From: Hylemonella sp. UBA6679
GTDB lineage: Bacteria > Pseudomonadota > Gammaproteobacteria > Burkholderiales > Burkholderiaceae_C
Assembly: GCA_002454975.1 (NCBI GenBank)
Contig: DKJZ01000050.1
Span: 1-24,489 of the forward strand
Length of the DNA: 24,489 nt
Direction of reading: 5' to 3'
Position numbers and translations under genes: made by a program. A model generated the notes under the pieces. That model was given only the letters and a program-made list of their open reading frames with translations. It did no database searches and had not been told where the DNA came from. Below are positions 1-7,108 of the stretch, piece after piece. Each line of letters starts with the position of its first letter. The first letter of the stretch is position 1.

Positions 1-4
1 TTTT

Positions 5-868
5 TCAACGGCCTGTTAACTTGAACACGTCCATGGGCTTTTCGCTGTCGAGCCCTGCAGCTCGCATGATGAATTCCGATGATTGCGCCCGATCACGGTG
101 CTCCCAAAGGGCCTCAAACACCCGGGTCTGGGCATCGGTCAAACGAATGGGGCCGTGCGGCCAGTCCCCCAGGTGCACCCAGGCGAAGTCTTCACTGAAC
201 GGCCCATGGACGGCCACACTCGGGGTGCCATCCTGCCTGATATCAGCTTTTTCACCTTGGTCCGGATCGAGAAATCGCAATGCCAGGCCGTGCAAGGCAA
301 ACCGGTCTTCCAGATGCCACCACGTAGCTATCCCCGCCAAAGGATCCAGTGGTTGCCGCACCAAAGGACGTGGAGTGATCACCCAGCTTTGGTTGCGCGG
401 TTCGGGTCCATGGAAAATCCGCAGCCCGTGACGCTCCACCAAGTCAATACGGCGCGCAAGCACCACCGGCCGCTTCTTGTACCGACCAATGTCCCACACG
501 CCATCAACGATTTGAGTGGCGGTGGCGTGCGGCGAAATGTCCAATGCGCCACGCAGCTTTCGGATCAGCCATTCGTCGTCCAGCCTCCAACTGCGCTGAC
601 TGGCCGGATCCAGCGCAAACGGGCCACAATCCGGACACTGCACCATGAGCCCATCGTCCGTTCTGAAGATCGGGCCACGGTACAGGCCGCAAAAAGCACA
701 AAAGGCATCCTGGCTGTTGACGACACCGGGCACAACGGCCTTAACCTGTTTGAGAACCTGTAGGGCTGCAATTTCTTCATCGTGCAGGCTGCTCTCAAAT
801 GAAGCGCTACCTCGCACGAACATCAAAGCGGCCAAGCTGATGGCTTGCTGATTGAGGGTCAACTCCAT
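5..868 (-). CDS. Zinc-ribbon-like protein of unknown function, 287 aa
   Basis: I do not recognise this family. The protein carries two CxxC pairs (C57/C60 and C78/C81, 17 residues apart), which looks like a structural zinc ribbon. The C-terminal part (about residues 240-285) is helical and could be a small winged-helix or HTH domain; that is a guess. The start ATG has GAGG five bases upstream and lies 7 bases after the stop of the 413-aa gene, so the two are almost certainly co-transcribed and share the SOS-type promoter at 2211-2245. The stop lies only 5 bases from the window edge. The ending (KLTGR) is abrupt, so a truncation or frameshift relative to relatives cannot be excluded. Zinc binding is inferred from cysteine spacing only. 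Confidence 0.75.
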   Translation of the reverse strand: MELTLNQQAISLAALMFVRGSASFESSLHDEEIAALQVLKQVKAVVPGVVNSQDAFCAFCGLYRGPIFRTDDGLMVQCPDCGPFALDPASQRSWRLDDEWLIRKLRGALDISPHATATQIVDGVWDIGRYKKRPVVLARRIDLVERHGLRIFHGPEPRNQSWVITPRPLVRQPLDPLAGIATWWHLEDRFALHGLALRFLDPDQGEKADIRQDGTPSVAVHGPFSEDFAWVHLGDWPHGPIRLTDAQTRVFEALWEHRDRAQSSEFIMRAAGLDSEKPMDVFKLTGR

Positions 869-875
869 TCACACC

Positions 876-2117
876 TCACTCGAACAAGCTGCCGTCCATG
901 GTCGCAGGCTCCTCCTGCTCCCGTCCGGTCTTGAGGACCTGCTGCGCCTTCAAGACGCCCAACTGGACCAGATAGCCCTCAAGTTGGGTACGCAGCTTCT
1001 CATCAAACTTGTGCAGGTTCAGTCGCCCCTTGCTGGTGATCTCCACACTAACCACCTGGCAGCGGCTTTTGCCCCGCATCGGTGCCAGATAGAAGTTGAG
1101 AACAGCAGCCTGGATGGTCCAGCCGCGTGCAAGCGGGTTTTCTGCGCCGAAGTAATCCTGAAGCAGCTCCGTAACACAGCGCTGATCACTGGACGCGCTG
1201 GCCGTGCATTCCATCTTGAGTCGTCCACATCCACTGACCACGGTCACACTCTTGACTTGCAATCCGACAAATCCGTCATCAATCGCCTGCGGAATGTTCA
1301 GCCCCAAGCGCAACGAGGACAGGTTCAGGCGCGGCGTCTGGATCCGCTGTGCATCGACATCCACACCAAGCAGGTGCCTGGCGAAGGCCTCACACAACAT
1401 GGCGTGGTACTTAGCTCCACCCCGGATGATGGTGCGGGCCACACCGGTGGCCTGGGCGTACTCGAGAACCATGTGAATATTCGGACTGCCTACCCGACGT
1501 TGCAGCTGACTGCCCTCGAACTCCAACTTGGCCGTGGCCAGGTCCTTGGCGTGGATCGAGATCAATTGCGTGCCGCGTGCCCGATCCAGCACATTGACCA
1601 CGCACACCTCACCACACCCCAACTCCCGCTGGTAGAACCCTTTGATGGAATCGCTAAACGCGGCAATCGACGCCTCGTCGCGTTTGATAGGTTGCTTGAT
1701 ACCCAGATCGTGCTGTTGGGCTTGCTGACCATGATGATCCAGGTATTCGATCTCGGCAGCCGCTTCAAACAGCGCAGGGTGATTGACATATAGCCAGAAC
1801 GCCCGGTGCAAGTCGCTCTTGCAAGCGATAAGCCCCATCAATTCTGTCGGTCGGTCATGCGCGGCCTGAAACATGGCCTGCTTACCCAAGGGATGGGCCA
1901 GCAGCGTGCTGGCGTGCAAACCGGCCACGATGCGGTCACGCATGGCGGCATTCGGATGCATCTGTATCAACCCAACCAAGCTCTTGGAGGCTTGGATCGA
2001 GTCATGCCAGATCCACCCCTCGGGCAAAGGCATGGTGTGGCGCTCGATGAAGGTTTTGAGGGTGTCGTCGACAGGCAGGTTCAGCAATATGTCGGCGTAG
2101 GTCTGAGGGCGGCTCAT
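876..2117 (-). CDS. Unknown protein, 413 aa, first gene of an SOS-type operon
   Basis: The open frame extends upstream to 2339, but I choose the ATG at 2117 because AAAGGAG lies just before it, and because the longer start would place the coding region across the promoter and LexA-type site. The protein (begins MSRPQTYADILL, ends MDGSLFE) has no signal peptide or membrane segment that I can see and looks cytosolic. No catalytic motif is recognised. The N-terminal third is helix-rich (about residues 1-130), and the C-terminal two thirds looks like mixed alpha/beta with scattered cysteines that form no CxxC pair. It is divergent from the recombinase operon and followed 7 bases later by the zinc-ribbon-like gene. 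The context suggests a role linked to the mobile module or to DNA-damage response; no function is claimed. Confidence 0.8.
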   Translation of the reverse strand: MSRPQTYADILLNLPVDDTLKTFIERHTMPLPEGWIWHDSIQASKSLVGLIQMHPNAAMRDRIVAGLHASTLLAHPLGKQAMFQAAHDRPTELMGLIACKSDLHRAFWLYVNHPALFEAAAEIEYLDHHGQQAQQHDLGIKQPIKRDEASIAAFSDSIKGFYQRELGCGEVCVVNVLDRARGTQLISIHAKDLATAKLEFEGSQLQRRVGSPNIHMVLEYAQATGVARTIIRGGAKYHAMLCEAFARHLLGVDVDAQRIQTPRLNLSSLRLGLNIPQAIDDGFVGLQVKSVTVVSGCGRLKMECTASASSDQRCVTELLQDYFGAENPLARGWTIQAAVLNFYLAPMRGKSRCQVVSVEITSKGRLNLHKFDEKLRTQLEGYLVQLGVLKAQQVLKTGREQEEPATMDGSLFE

Positions 2118-2210
2118 TCGATGTCTCCTTTGTTGTTGTTTGTCTCGGCAATGAGGCGTCTCAGCCCCTGATCTGAAGACCTGGGACTTGGGATGAGTTT
2201 TGCCGGATTG

Positions 2211-2226
2211 CTGGATAAATATACAG
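2211..2226 (-). promoter_or_regulatory. LexA-type SOS operator
   Basis: Read on the minus strand the site is CTGTATATTTATCCAG, that is CTG-N10-CAG with an AT-rich core. It differs from the CTGT-N8-ACAG consensus at one outer position. It overlaps the -10 element of the leftward promoter, the usual placement for LexA repression. Recognition is by eye, and binding is inferred. Confidence 0.7.
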
Positions 2227-2245
2227 TTTTTTACAGGTTTGTCAA
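2218..2245 (-). promoter_or_regulatory. Sigma-70 promoter for the 413-aa/287-aa operon
   Basis: On the minus strand a perfect -35 (TTGACA, 2240-2245) is separated by 16 bases from TATATT (2218-2223), a 5/6 match to the -10 consensus. Transcription would start about 90 bases before the ATG at 2117. The LexA-type site covers the -10 hexamer, which predicts a strong promoter that is silent until SOS induction. Confidence 0.65.
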
Positions 2246-2407
2246 AAGCACTCATGCAAGCCGCTTGGCTGCTGATACCGGCTCTAAAAGTCCAGGATTT
2301 ATGCGGGATTCCAGCTCGTGTCCCCCATTGGCCCGCCAAAACACGTTACCTCTGGAGGGGCTCACTTATACGATTTGTGGACGGTTTTTCCACCAAATCC
2401 CCTACCA

Positions 2408-2647
2408 ATGACAGACCACCTGAACCCCTCCACAAACCACCTAGGCAAGCGCTCCGAAAAGAGCGGATTTCTCTCCCTGTCGCAGATAAGCGAACTGATG
2501 GCTCAAGGTGCTGTCAGTCAACACCAAATGCTGAGTGAAGCCCACAGCAGTCAGGTTTACGCCACTGAGTTGGACGAGTTCGTGGACTTCCATGCCTGGC
2601 AGAGCGTGAATGTGAACCCGTCTATAGAACAAGGAGTTCACCCATGA
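2408..2647 (+). CDS. Small unknown protein, 79 aa, leads the recombinase operon
   Basis: The ATG at 2408 starts a 79-aa frame whose TGA overlaps the ATG of the DUF2924 gene (ATGA at 2644-2647). The same junction type recurs at the next two gene boundaries, which argues that this small frame is real. The protein is acidic to neutral, with a segment SLSQISELMAQGAVS that might be a helix-turn-helix-like element; no family is recognised. No good ribosome binding site precedes the start, and a weak hairpin (GTGGA...TCCAC, about 2377-2394) lies just upstream, so translation may be poor or controlled. An upstream start at 2318 in the same frame is possible but has no better signal. Confidence 0.6.
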   Translation: MTDHLNPSTNHLGKRSEKSGFLSLSQISELMAQGAVSQHQMLSEAHSSQVYATELDEFVDFHAWQSVNVNPSIEQGVHP

Positions 2648-3126
2648 AAACACGATCCATCACCCCGCGCGAGCAGCGCAGCCTCGATCAACTTAATGCC
2701 ATCCAGAACAAGGTCTTAGCCCTTGATGCCTTGAAGATGCCTGATCTCTGGAAGGTCTGGGATGTGCACTTTCCGCGCCGTCCAATTCACCCCAACCGCA
2801 AATTCATGACTGCTCGTCTGTCGCACCGATTTCAAGAGTTAGCCTTTGGCACCTTGCCCCAGTCCGCCCGAGAAAGGTTGGCCGACTACGGCCAGCAGCT
2901 CTCCAAGATCAAGAGCAAAACGCCAATCAAGGCGGTGGCCATGCCTGGCGCGACTTTGGTGCGGGAATTCGACGGCAAGGAATACCGAGTTCAAGTGCTG
3001 GCAGACGGCCGCTACGAATACAACCGGCAGATTTATGGCAGCTTGTCCGCCATCGCCAAGACCATCACCGGCACACATTGGTCCGGACCTGCTTTCTTCG
3101 GCCTCAAAGCCAAGGAGGGAGCATGA
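2644..3126 (+). CDS. DUF2924 family protein, 160 aa
   Basis: The protein matches my knowledge of the DUF2924 family. It has a basic, helical N-terminal half with a HFPRRPIHPNRKF-like segment (about residues 41-53), and a C-terminal region ending in GTHWSGPAFFGLK (about 143-155), a recognisable family signature. DUF2924 proteins are repeatedly found immediately before large serine recombinases in prophage-like and integrative elements, as here. Their molecular role is not established; a DNA-binding or recombination-directionality role is an inference. AAGGAG sits 9 bases before the start. Its ATG overlaps the previous stop, and its TGA overlaps the recombinase ATG, so translation of the three genes is probably coupled. 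Confidence 0.85.
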   Translation: MKTRSITPREQRSLDQLNAIQNKVLALDALKMPDLWKVWDVHFPRRPIHPNRKFMTARLSHRFQELAFGTLPQSARERLADYGQQLSKIKSKTPIKAVAMPGATLVREFDGKEYRVQVLADGRYEYNRQIYGSLSAIAKTITGTHWSGPAFFGLKAKEGA

Positions 3127-4466
3127 GCATGTCGACACCAAAACGATGTGCGGTTTACTGCCGCGTGTCCTCTGACGAACGACTGGACCAATCGTTTAAC
3201 TCCATCGATGCACAACGCGAATCTGGCTTGTCCCACGTCATCAGCCAACGCAATGAGGGCTGGGTCCCAGTACAGGACACCTACGAGGATCCGGGCTACT
3301 CAGGCGGGAATATGGAGCGCCCGGGTCTCAAGCGCTTAATGGCTGACATCAAGGCAGGCAAGGTGGACATGGTGGTGGTCTACAAGATCGACCGTCTCTC
3401 CCGCTCCCTGGCTGACTTCGCCAAGATGGTGGAGGTCTTTGACAAGCACCAGGTCAGCTTCAGCTCGGTGACCCAGCAGATCAACTCAGCCACATCAACC
3501 GGGCGCCTGATGCTCAACATGCTGCTGTCATTTGCTCAGTTCGAGCGCGAAGTGACCGGCGAGCGCATACGCGACAAGATTGCAGCCTCCAAGCGCAAAG
3601 GTCTGTGGATGGGGGGTGTGGTGCCGCTGGGCTATCGGGTTGAAGACCGTCAGCTGTTGATTGACCCAGAAGAGTCGAAAACCGTGAACTGGATATTTGA
3701 CACATATGTCAGCACTGGCTCCACCACGCTGATGGTCCAGCAAATGAAGGAACAAAACCGCTTGACGAAATCAGGTCGGCATTTCTGCAAGCAATCACTC
3801 CACAAGGTCCTGAAAAACCGGGTTTACCTCGGGATGATTTCGCACAAGGGGCAGTTCTACGCTGGGGCCCACCAGCCCTTGATTGAACAGGCCAAATGGG
3901 ATTGCGTGCAAGAGATGATGGCACGCACAAGCGAGGCCAAGAGCCAGGCCACCTGGGCCATGAAGGCGCGCACCGAGTTCCTGTTGCGTGGTCTGATCTA
4001 CAGCCCTGGCGGTGACCTGTACCTGCCAATGGCGACACAAAAAAAATCTGGGAAGGTCTATCGATACTACGTGCACAACAAGAAGATGCACGAAGGTGCC
4101 AGCCAGAGCAGTATTCCGAATCAACCGGCTGAACCCATCGAACAAGAAGTGACCAAGCAGGTGCTTGATTTTCTGCGCTCGGGCACGATGCTCAACCAAT
4201 ACTGGCATCGCATCCAGTCCATCAATCCTGGCATTCCAGAACCGCAGGCGGTCGTGCTCATCTTGCAGCGCACTGCGAAGATCTGGGACAACTACTTTGA
4301 TCAGGTGAAAAGCCACATCATCCGAAGCTTGGTGGAACGGATCACGCTCCATGAGGACGATACGGTTGAGGTCAGTTGGCGCACAGATAACTGGATCCCC
4401 CTGCTGGAAACCATGAAGCCCAAAACAACGGGGGCAGAGATGCTGGAACTGGAGATGCCCGCATGA
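3123..4466 (+). CDS. Large serine recombinase, 447 aa
   Basis: Site-specific DNA recombinase of the resolvase/invertase superfamily. The N-terminal catalytic domain has the YCRVS motif with nucleophile Ser16, the YKIDRLSRS motif (about residues 91-99) and the FAQFEREVTGERIRD helix (about 139-153). A recombinase DNA-binding domain follows. The zinc-ribbon region (about 285-330, beginning LLRGLIYSPGG) lacks the usual CxxC pairs, as in other DUF2924-linked recombinases that I recall. Length is within the range for large serine integrases. I choose the ATG at 3123 because AAGGAGGG precedes it and it overlaps the DUF2924 stop; an upstream in-frame start at 3078 lies inside DUF2924. It presumably integrates or excises the surrounding element; the att sites are not identified. 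Confidence 0.93.
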   Translation: MSMSTPKRCAVYCRVSSDERLDQSFNSIDAQRESGLSHVISQRNEGWVPVQDTYEDPGYSGGNMERPGLKRLMADIKAGKVDMVVVYKIDRLSRSLADFAKMVEVFDKHQVSFSSVTQQINSATSTGRLMLNMLLSFAQFEREVTGERIRDKIAASKRKGLWMGGVVPLGYRVEDRQLLIDPEESKTVNWIFDTYVSTGSTTLMVQQMKEQNRLTKSGRHFCKQSLHKVLKNRVYLGMISHKGQFYAGAHQPLIEQAKWDCVQEMMARTSEAKSQATWAMKARTEFLLRGLIYSPGGDLYLPMATQKKSGKVYRYYVHNKKMHEGASQSSIPNQPAEPIEQEVTKQVLDFLRSGTMLNQYWHRIQSINPGIPEPQAVVLILQRTAKIWDNYFDQVKSHIIRSLVERITLHEDDTVEVSWRTDNWIPLLETMKPKTTGAEMLELEMPA

Positions 4467-4903
4467 GCGACATGACCGTCAGCGACAGTACGAGCGACGA
4501 CACCTTTCGGATCACCACGCGCACCCCCTTCAAGCTCAAGCGCCGTCCGGGCATCAAAACAGTTGTGATGACACCCGATACGGCGGAAGGTCATTTGAGA
4601 GGCGAGTGCATGGACAAGAGCAGCCAAATTGCCCTGTTCCAGGGACTCGCTCGGGCCCACTACTGGCAGCGACTGCTGGATGCTGGTGAGGTCCGCAGCG
4701 GCTCAGAAATTGCTCAACTGGAGGAGCTTGACCCGAGCACAGTCAATGAACTTCTGAGGCTGACGTTGCTGGACCCATCTTTGGTAATGGACATTCTGGA
4801 AGGAAGGCAACCACAGGAGGTCAGCATGCTGTGGTTCACTCGCAATGCGCTACCCGATCTGTGGCAGGAGCAGTTTTCACCAGCCAATTACAAACTCAGG
4901 TAA
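4463..4903 (+). CDS. Small HTH/ParB-like protein downstream of recombinase, 146 aa
   Basis: The ATG overlaps the recombinase TGA (ATGA at 4463-4466), the third such junction in this operon. The N-terminal 40 residues are polar and probably flexible. Residues about 55-118 (from ALFQGLARAHYW to DILEGRQP) resemble the HTH region found in ParB/KorB-like and recombinase-associated proteins: a first helix with ARAHYWQRLLDAG, a turn with SGSEIAQLEELDPSTV, and a recognition-like helix NELLRLTLLDP. This suggests DNA binding, perhaps as an accessory factor for recombination or partition. The family assignment is from memory of similar gene neighbourhoods; the exact role is unknown. Confidence 0.75.
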   Translation: MSDMTVSDSTSDDTFRITTRTPFKLKRRPGIKTVVMTPDTAEGHLRGECMDKSSQIALFQGLARAHYWQRLLDAGEVRSGSEIAQLEELDPSTVNELLRLTLLDPSLVMDILEGRQPQEVSMLWFTRNALPDLWQEQFSPANYKLR

Positions 4904-5148
4904 TGCTACCTAGCCAAGACAAGCATTTCAGAAATCTCATTCAAATACTGGCCTGCTGCGTGAGCTGTCATTTACTTTGTTATGCATGCAGGCTGCCTGC
5001 TACCGGCCATAAGCAGTCGGTCATGCCAGAAAATCTAGTGGACTGCTTTAGGCCTTGAAGTACCGCGCAGTCAAGGAAAACTGTCCAAGAAGATGCGTTC
5101 TCTTTTTGGCCCATCTCGTAGATTCTGACTTCCGGCGGTGTTGATGGT
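4904..5148. other. Non-coding junction between recombinase module and peroxide block
   Basis: No convincing gene is visible here. It contains two adjacent perfect palindromes at 4983-5000: TGCATGCA, and GCAGGC-T-GCCTGC, which overlaps the first by three bases. No oligo-T terminator is evident after the HTH gene. If the recombinase module is mobile, its right boundary probably lies in this stretch. Confidence 0.4.
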
Positions 5149-5241
5149 TCACTCGATGAAACAGGTATGGGATTGGAAACTTCCCCTATCGGATGTGATG
5201 AGCACCGTCATGGTGAGCGCCCAAAAGGACAAAGTCATCAT
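5149..5241 (-). pseudogene. 30-aa ORF, possible truncated membrane-protein start
   Basis: Directly after ohr on the same strand (20 bases after its stop), AAGGAAAG precedes ATGATG at 5241. The frame reads MMTLSFWALTMTVLITS and then an unrelated-looking polar tail before TGA at 5149. The N-terminal stretch has the character of the first transmembrane segment of a longer membrane protein. It could be the surviving 5' end of a gene cut by arrival of the recombinase module, or a chance frame. Evidence is limited to the ribosome binding site, position and hydrophobicity. Confidence 0.25.
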
Positions 5242-5261
5242 GGCGGCGCTTTCCTTTCAGA

Positions 5262-5690
5262 TCAGACCAGCGTCAACTCTACGACGATGTTGCCGCGAGT
5301 GGCATTTGAGTAAGGGCAGACCTGGTGGGCTGTGTCGATCAGGTCTTGGGCCACGGCACGGTCCATGCCGGGCAGGCTGATGTCCAGACGGGCGGCGATT
5401 CCGAAGCCTGCGGGAATTGGACCAATGTCCACGCTGGCGTCGATGGCCGCATCAACCGGCACCGCGACTTTCTTCAAACTGGCTACATGCTTGAGTGCGC
5501 CCATGAAGCAAGCCGAATAGCCCGCTGCAAACAGTTGTTCGGGGTTGGTCGCACCGCCCATGCCGCCGAGTTCCTTCGGTGGTGCCAGCTTGACATCCAG
5601 CAGACCATCACTGGAGACTGAGCGGCCGTCACGGCCTCCAGTGGTATGGGCTTTGGCGGTGTAGAGGACTTTGTCGAGTTTGGTGGTCAT
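5262..5690 (-). CDS. ohr: Organic hydroperoxide resistance protein Ohr
   Basis: Ohr/OsmC family thiol peroxidase that reduces organic (fatty-acid and alkyl) hydroperoxides in the cytosol, in known members using lipoylated-protein-derived electrons. The 142-aa length is standard. The reactive Cys61 in GYSACF and the resolving Cys125 in VCPYS are both present at the usual family positions. The N-terminal VLYTAKAHTTGGRDGR segment also fits Ohr rather than OsmC. GGAGA precedes the ATG. It lies 33 bases after the rubredoxin reductase stop, so it is probably the last main gene of the OxyR-divergent operon. No OhrR (MarR-type) regulator is beside it, suggesting OxyR or another regulator controls it here. 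Confidence 0.95.
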   Translation of the reverse strand: MTTKLDKVLYTAKAHTTGGRDGRSVSSDGLLDVKLAPPKELGGMGGATNPEQLFAAGYSACFMGALKHVASLKKVAVPVDAAIDASVDIGPIPAGFGIAARLDISLPGMDRAVAQDLIDTAHQVCPYSNATRGNIVVELTLV

Positions 5691-5723
5691 TGCATATCTC
5701 CATTCAAGGGTTAAGGGATTGAT

Positions 5724-6881
5724 TTAAGCCAGCACGGCTGGCAAAGATTTTTGTAAAACGGTTTTCTGGCCTGTAGCCTTGCCAGCAATTGCAAAGCCTA
5801 GCAAGGTGCCATCTGAACCAACAAATCGAGCGTCCACTCCGTCAGAGAAGGCGTTGACCTGCCAGCTTCCTTGGGCGTCCGCGAGTGGCGGCGAGACCAC
5901 TACCGGCATGGCGGGTGTCTTGACGACCACAGGCATGGCCGGGTAGCGCAAAGTGGCCGGCTGGCCAGCCAGATGAGCTGCCAGAGTGCGTGCAGACTGC
6001 ATCAGAGGCATAACATAGGGCAAGAGCAGACCTTCAACTTCTGCAACGTCGCCCAGCGCGTAAATGTCGGTTTGGCTGGTCTGCAGTTGGCGGTTGACGA
6101 CGATGCCGCGCGCGGTCTGTAGTCCGGCAGCCTTTGCCAGCGCGATCCGAGGGCGCAAGCCAACAGCCGATAAAACGAGGTCGCTGGCCAAGCGGTGGCC
6201 ATTGGCCATTTCGACCTGCAGACCTTGCGGCGCAGCGAGCACTGCCTGTACCGAGGTGCCAAAGTGAAAACGCACGCCAGCGTGCGCAAGCGCCTGCTGC
6301 ACCTGCTGACCCGCCTCTAGCGGTAGGAGTCGGCCCAAGGGGTGAGTGCCAGGATCGATCACATCAACCTCATAACCGGCCTGCACAAGGTCATTCGCAA
6401 ATTCGCAGCCGATCAAGCCTGCGCCGATGACGGTCACTCGCTTCGCACCTTCGAGCTGTGCACGAAACGTCGCGTAATCTTGCAGGTCATTGACCGAGAT
6501 CACCCGGTCCGCTGCATCGCCCTGCAGGGGCAGACGCACCGGGTCAGCGCCTAACGCCAGCACCAGACGGCTGTAAGTCACTGGCCCCAGGGCAGTGGTG
6601 ACACTGCAGGCGACCGGATCGATGGCCGTCACATCGGTCTTAGCCATCACAGTGACCCCCAACTGGTGCGCCATGGCCGCGCTGGTGGCGCTGACCAGCT
6701 GAGCTGCGGTTTTGCCGCTGCTCAGGGCGTTGGACAACATGGGCTTGCTGTAAAAGTCCCCGTTGTCGCGGGTGATCAGGGTGATGGGTGTCTGGGCATC
6801 GAGCTTGCGGAACTCCCGGACCAACGTCCAGGCCGCGAGACCCGAGCCTACGATCACCAGGCTTTGTGCAGGCGCAATCAT
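5724..6881 (-). CDS. rubB: FAD-dependent rubredoxin-NAD(P)+ reductase
   Basis: Pyridine nucleotide-disulfide-type flavoprotein (385 aa from the chosen start) that passes electrons from NAD(P)H to rubredoxin. It has an N-terminal FAD-binding Rossmann motif (VIVGSGLAAW, residues about 9-18), a KPMLSNALSSGK segment typical of rubredoxin/nitrite-type reductases, a central NAD(P)-binding motif (VTVIGAGLIGCEFA, about 150-163) and the second FAD motif IYALGDVAEV (about 269-278). I take the ATG at 6881 because AGGAG precedes it; an upstream in-frame ATG at 6944 lies inside rubredoxin. It starts 17 bases after the rubredoxin stop, directly supporting the partner assignment. Similar enzymes serve alkane hydroxylase, but no alkB is nearby; rubrerythrin is the probable terminal acceptor. 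Confidence 0.9.
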   Translation of the reverse strand: MIAPAQSLVIVGSGLAAWTLVREFRKLDAQTPITLITRDNGDFYSKPMLSNALSSGKTAAQLVSATSAAMAHQLGVTVMAKTDVTAIDPVACSVTTALGPVTYSRLVLALGADPVRLPLQGDAADRVISVNDLQDYATFRAQLEGAKRVTVIGAGLIGCEFANDLVQAGYEVDVIDPGTHPLGRLLPLEAGQQVQQALAHAGVRFHFGTSVQAVLAAPQGLQVEMANGHRLASDLVLSAVGLRPRIALAKAAGLQTARGIVVNRQLQTSQTDIYALGDVAEVEGLLLPYVMPLMQSARTLAAHLAGQPATLRYPAMPVVVKTPAMPVVVSPPLADAQGSWQVNAFSDGVDARFVGSDGTLLGFAIAGKATGQKTVLQKSLPAVLA

Positions 6882-6898
6882 CAAGTGCTCCTGTTCGC

Positions 6899-7066
6899 TC
6901 AGCCGATCTCGACCATTTCGAAGTCGGCCTTGGCGACGCCGCAATCAGGACATTCCCAGTTTTCAGGGATGTCTTCGAAACGGGTGCCGGCGGCGATGCC
7001 GTCTTCAGGGATACCTTGGGCTTCGTCGTAGATGAAACCGCAAACAATGCATTGCCAAACTTTCAT
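6899..7066 (-). CDS. rubA: Rubredoxin, 55 aa
   Basis: Small iron-sulfur-free Fe(Cys)4 electron carrier. The 55-residue frame starts MKVWQCIVCGFIYDEAQG and ends ADFEMVEIG. Ligands are Cys6 and Cys9 (CIVCG) and Cys39 and Cys42 (CPDCG), with the conserved Trp37 and the PEDGIAAGT loop, a complete rubredoxin. GGAGAA precedes the ATG. It lies between rubrerythrin and the rubredoxin reductase and is expected to shuttle electrons from the reductase to rubrerythrin. The gene is short enough to be missed by length-filtered gene callers. Confidence 0.96.
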   Translation of the reverse strand: MKVWQCIVCGFIYDEAQGIPEDGIAAGTRFEDIPENWECPDCGVAKADFEMVEIG

Positions 7067-7108
7067 GATGTTCTCCAAAAATTGAAACGTTGAATCGGTG
7101 TGGATGGC

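Noticed and set aside
852..1793. 313-aa frame on the plus strand opposite the 413-aa gene
   Set aside because: It is a frame shadow: no ribosome binding site, unnatural composition, and the minus-strand gene has a good start, a strong SD and a promoter.
2118..2339. N-terminal extension of the 413-aa protein
   Set aside because: The extension would run through the promoter and the LexA-type site, and the internal ATG at 2117 has a strong ribosome binding site.
5138..5380. 80-aa plus-strand frame running into the end of ohr
   Set aside because: It overlaps the 3' end of ohr in antisense, has no family resemblance and no good ribosome binding site.
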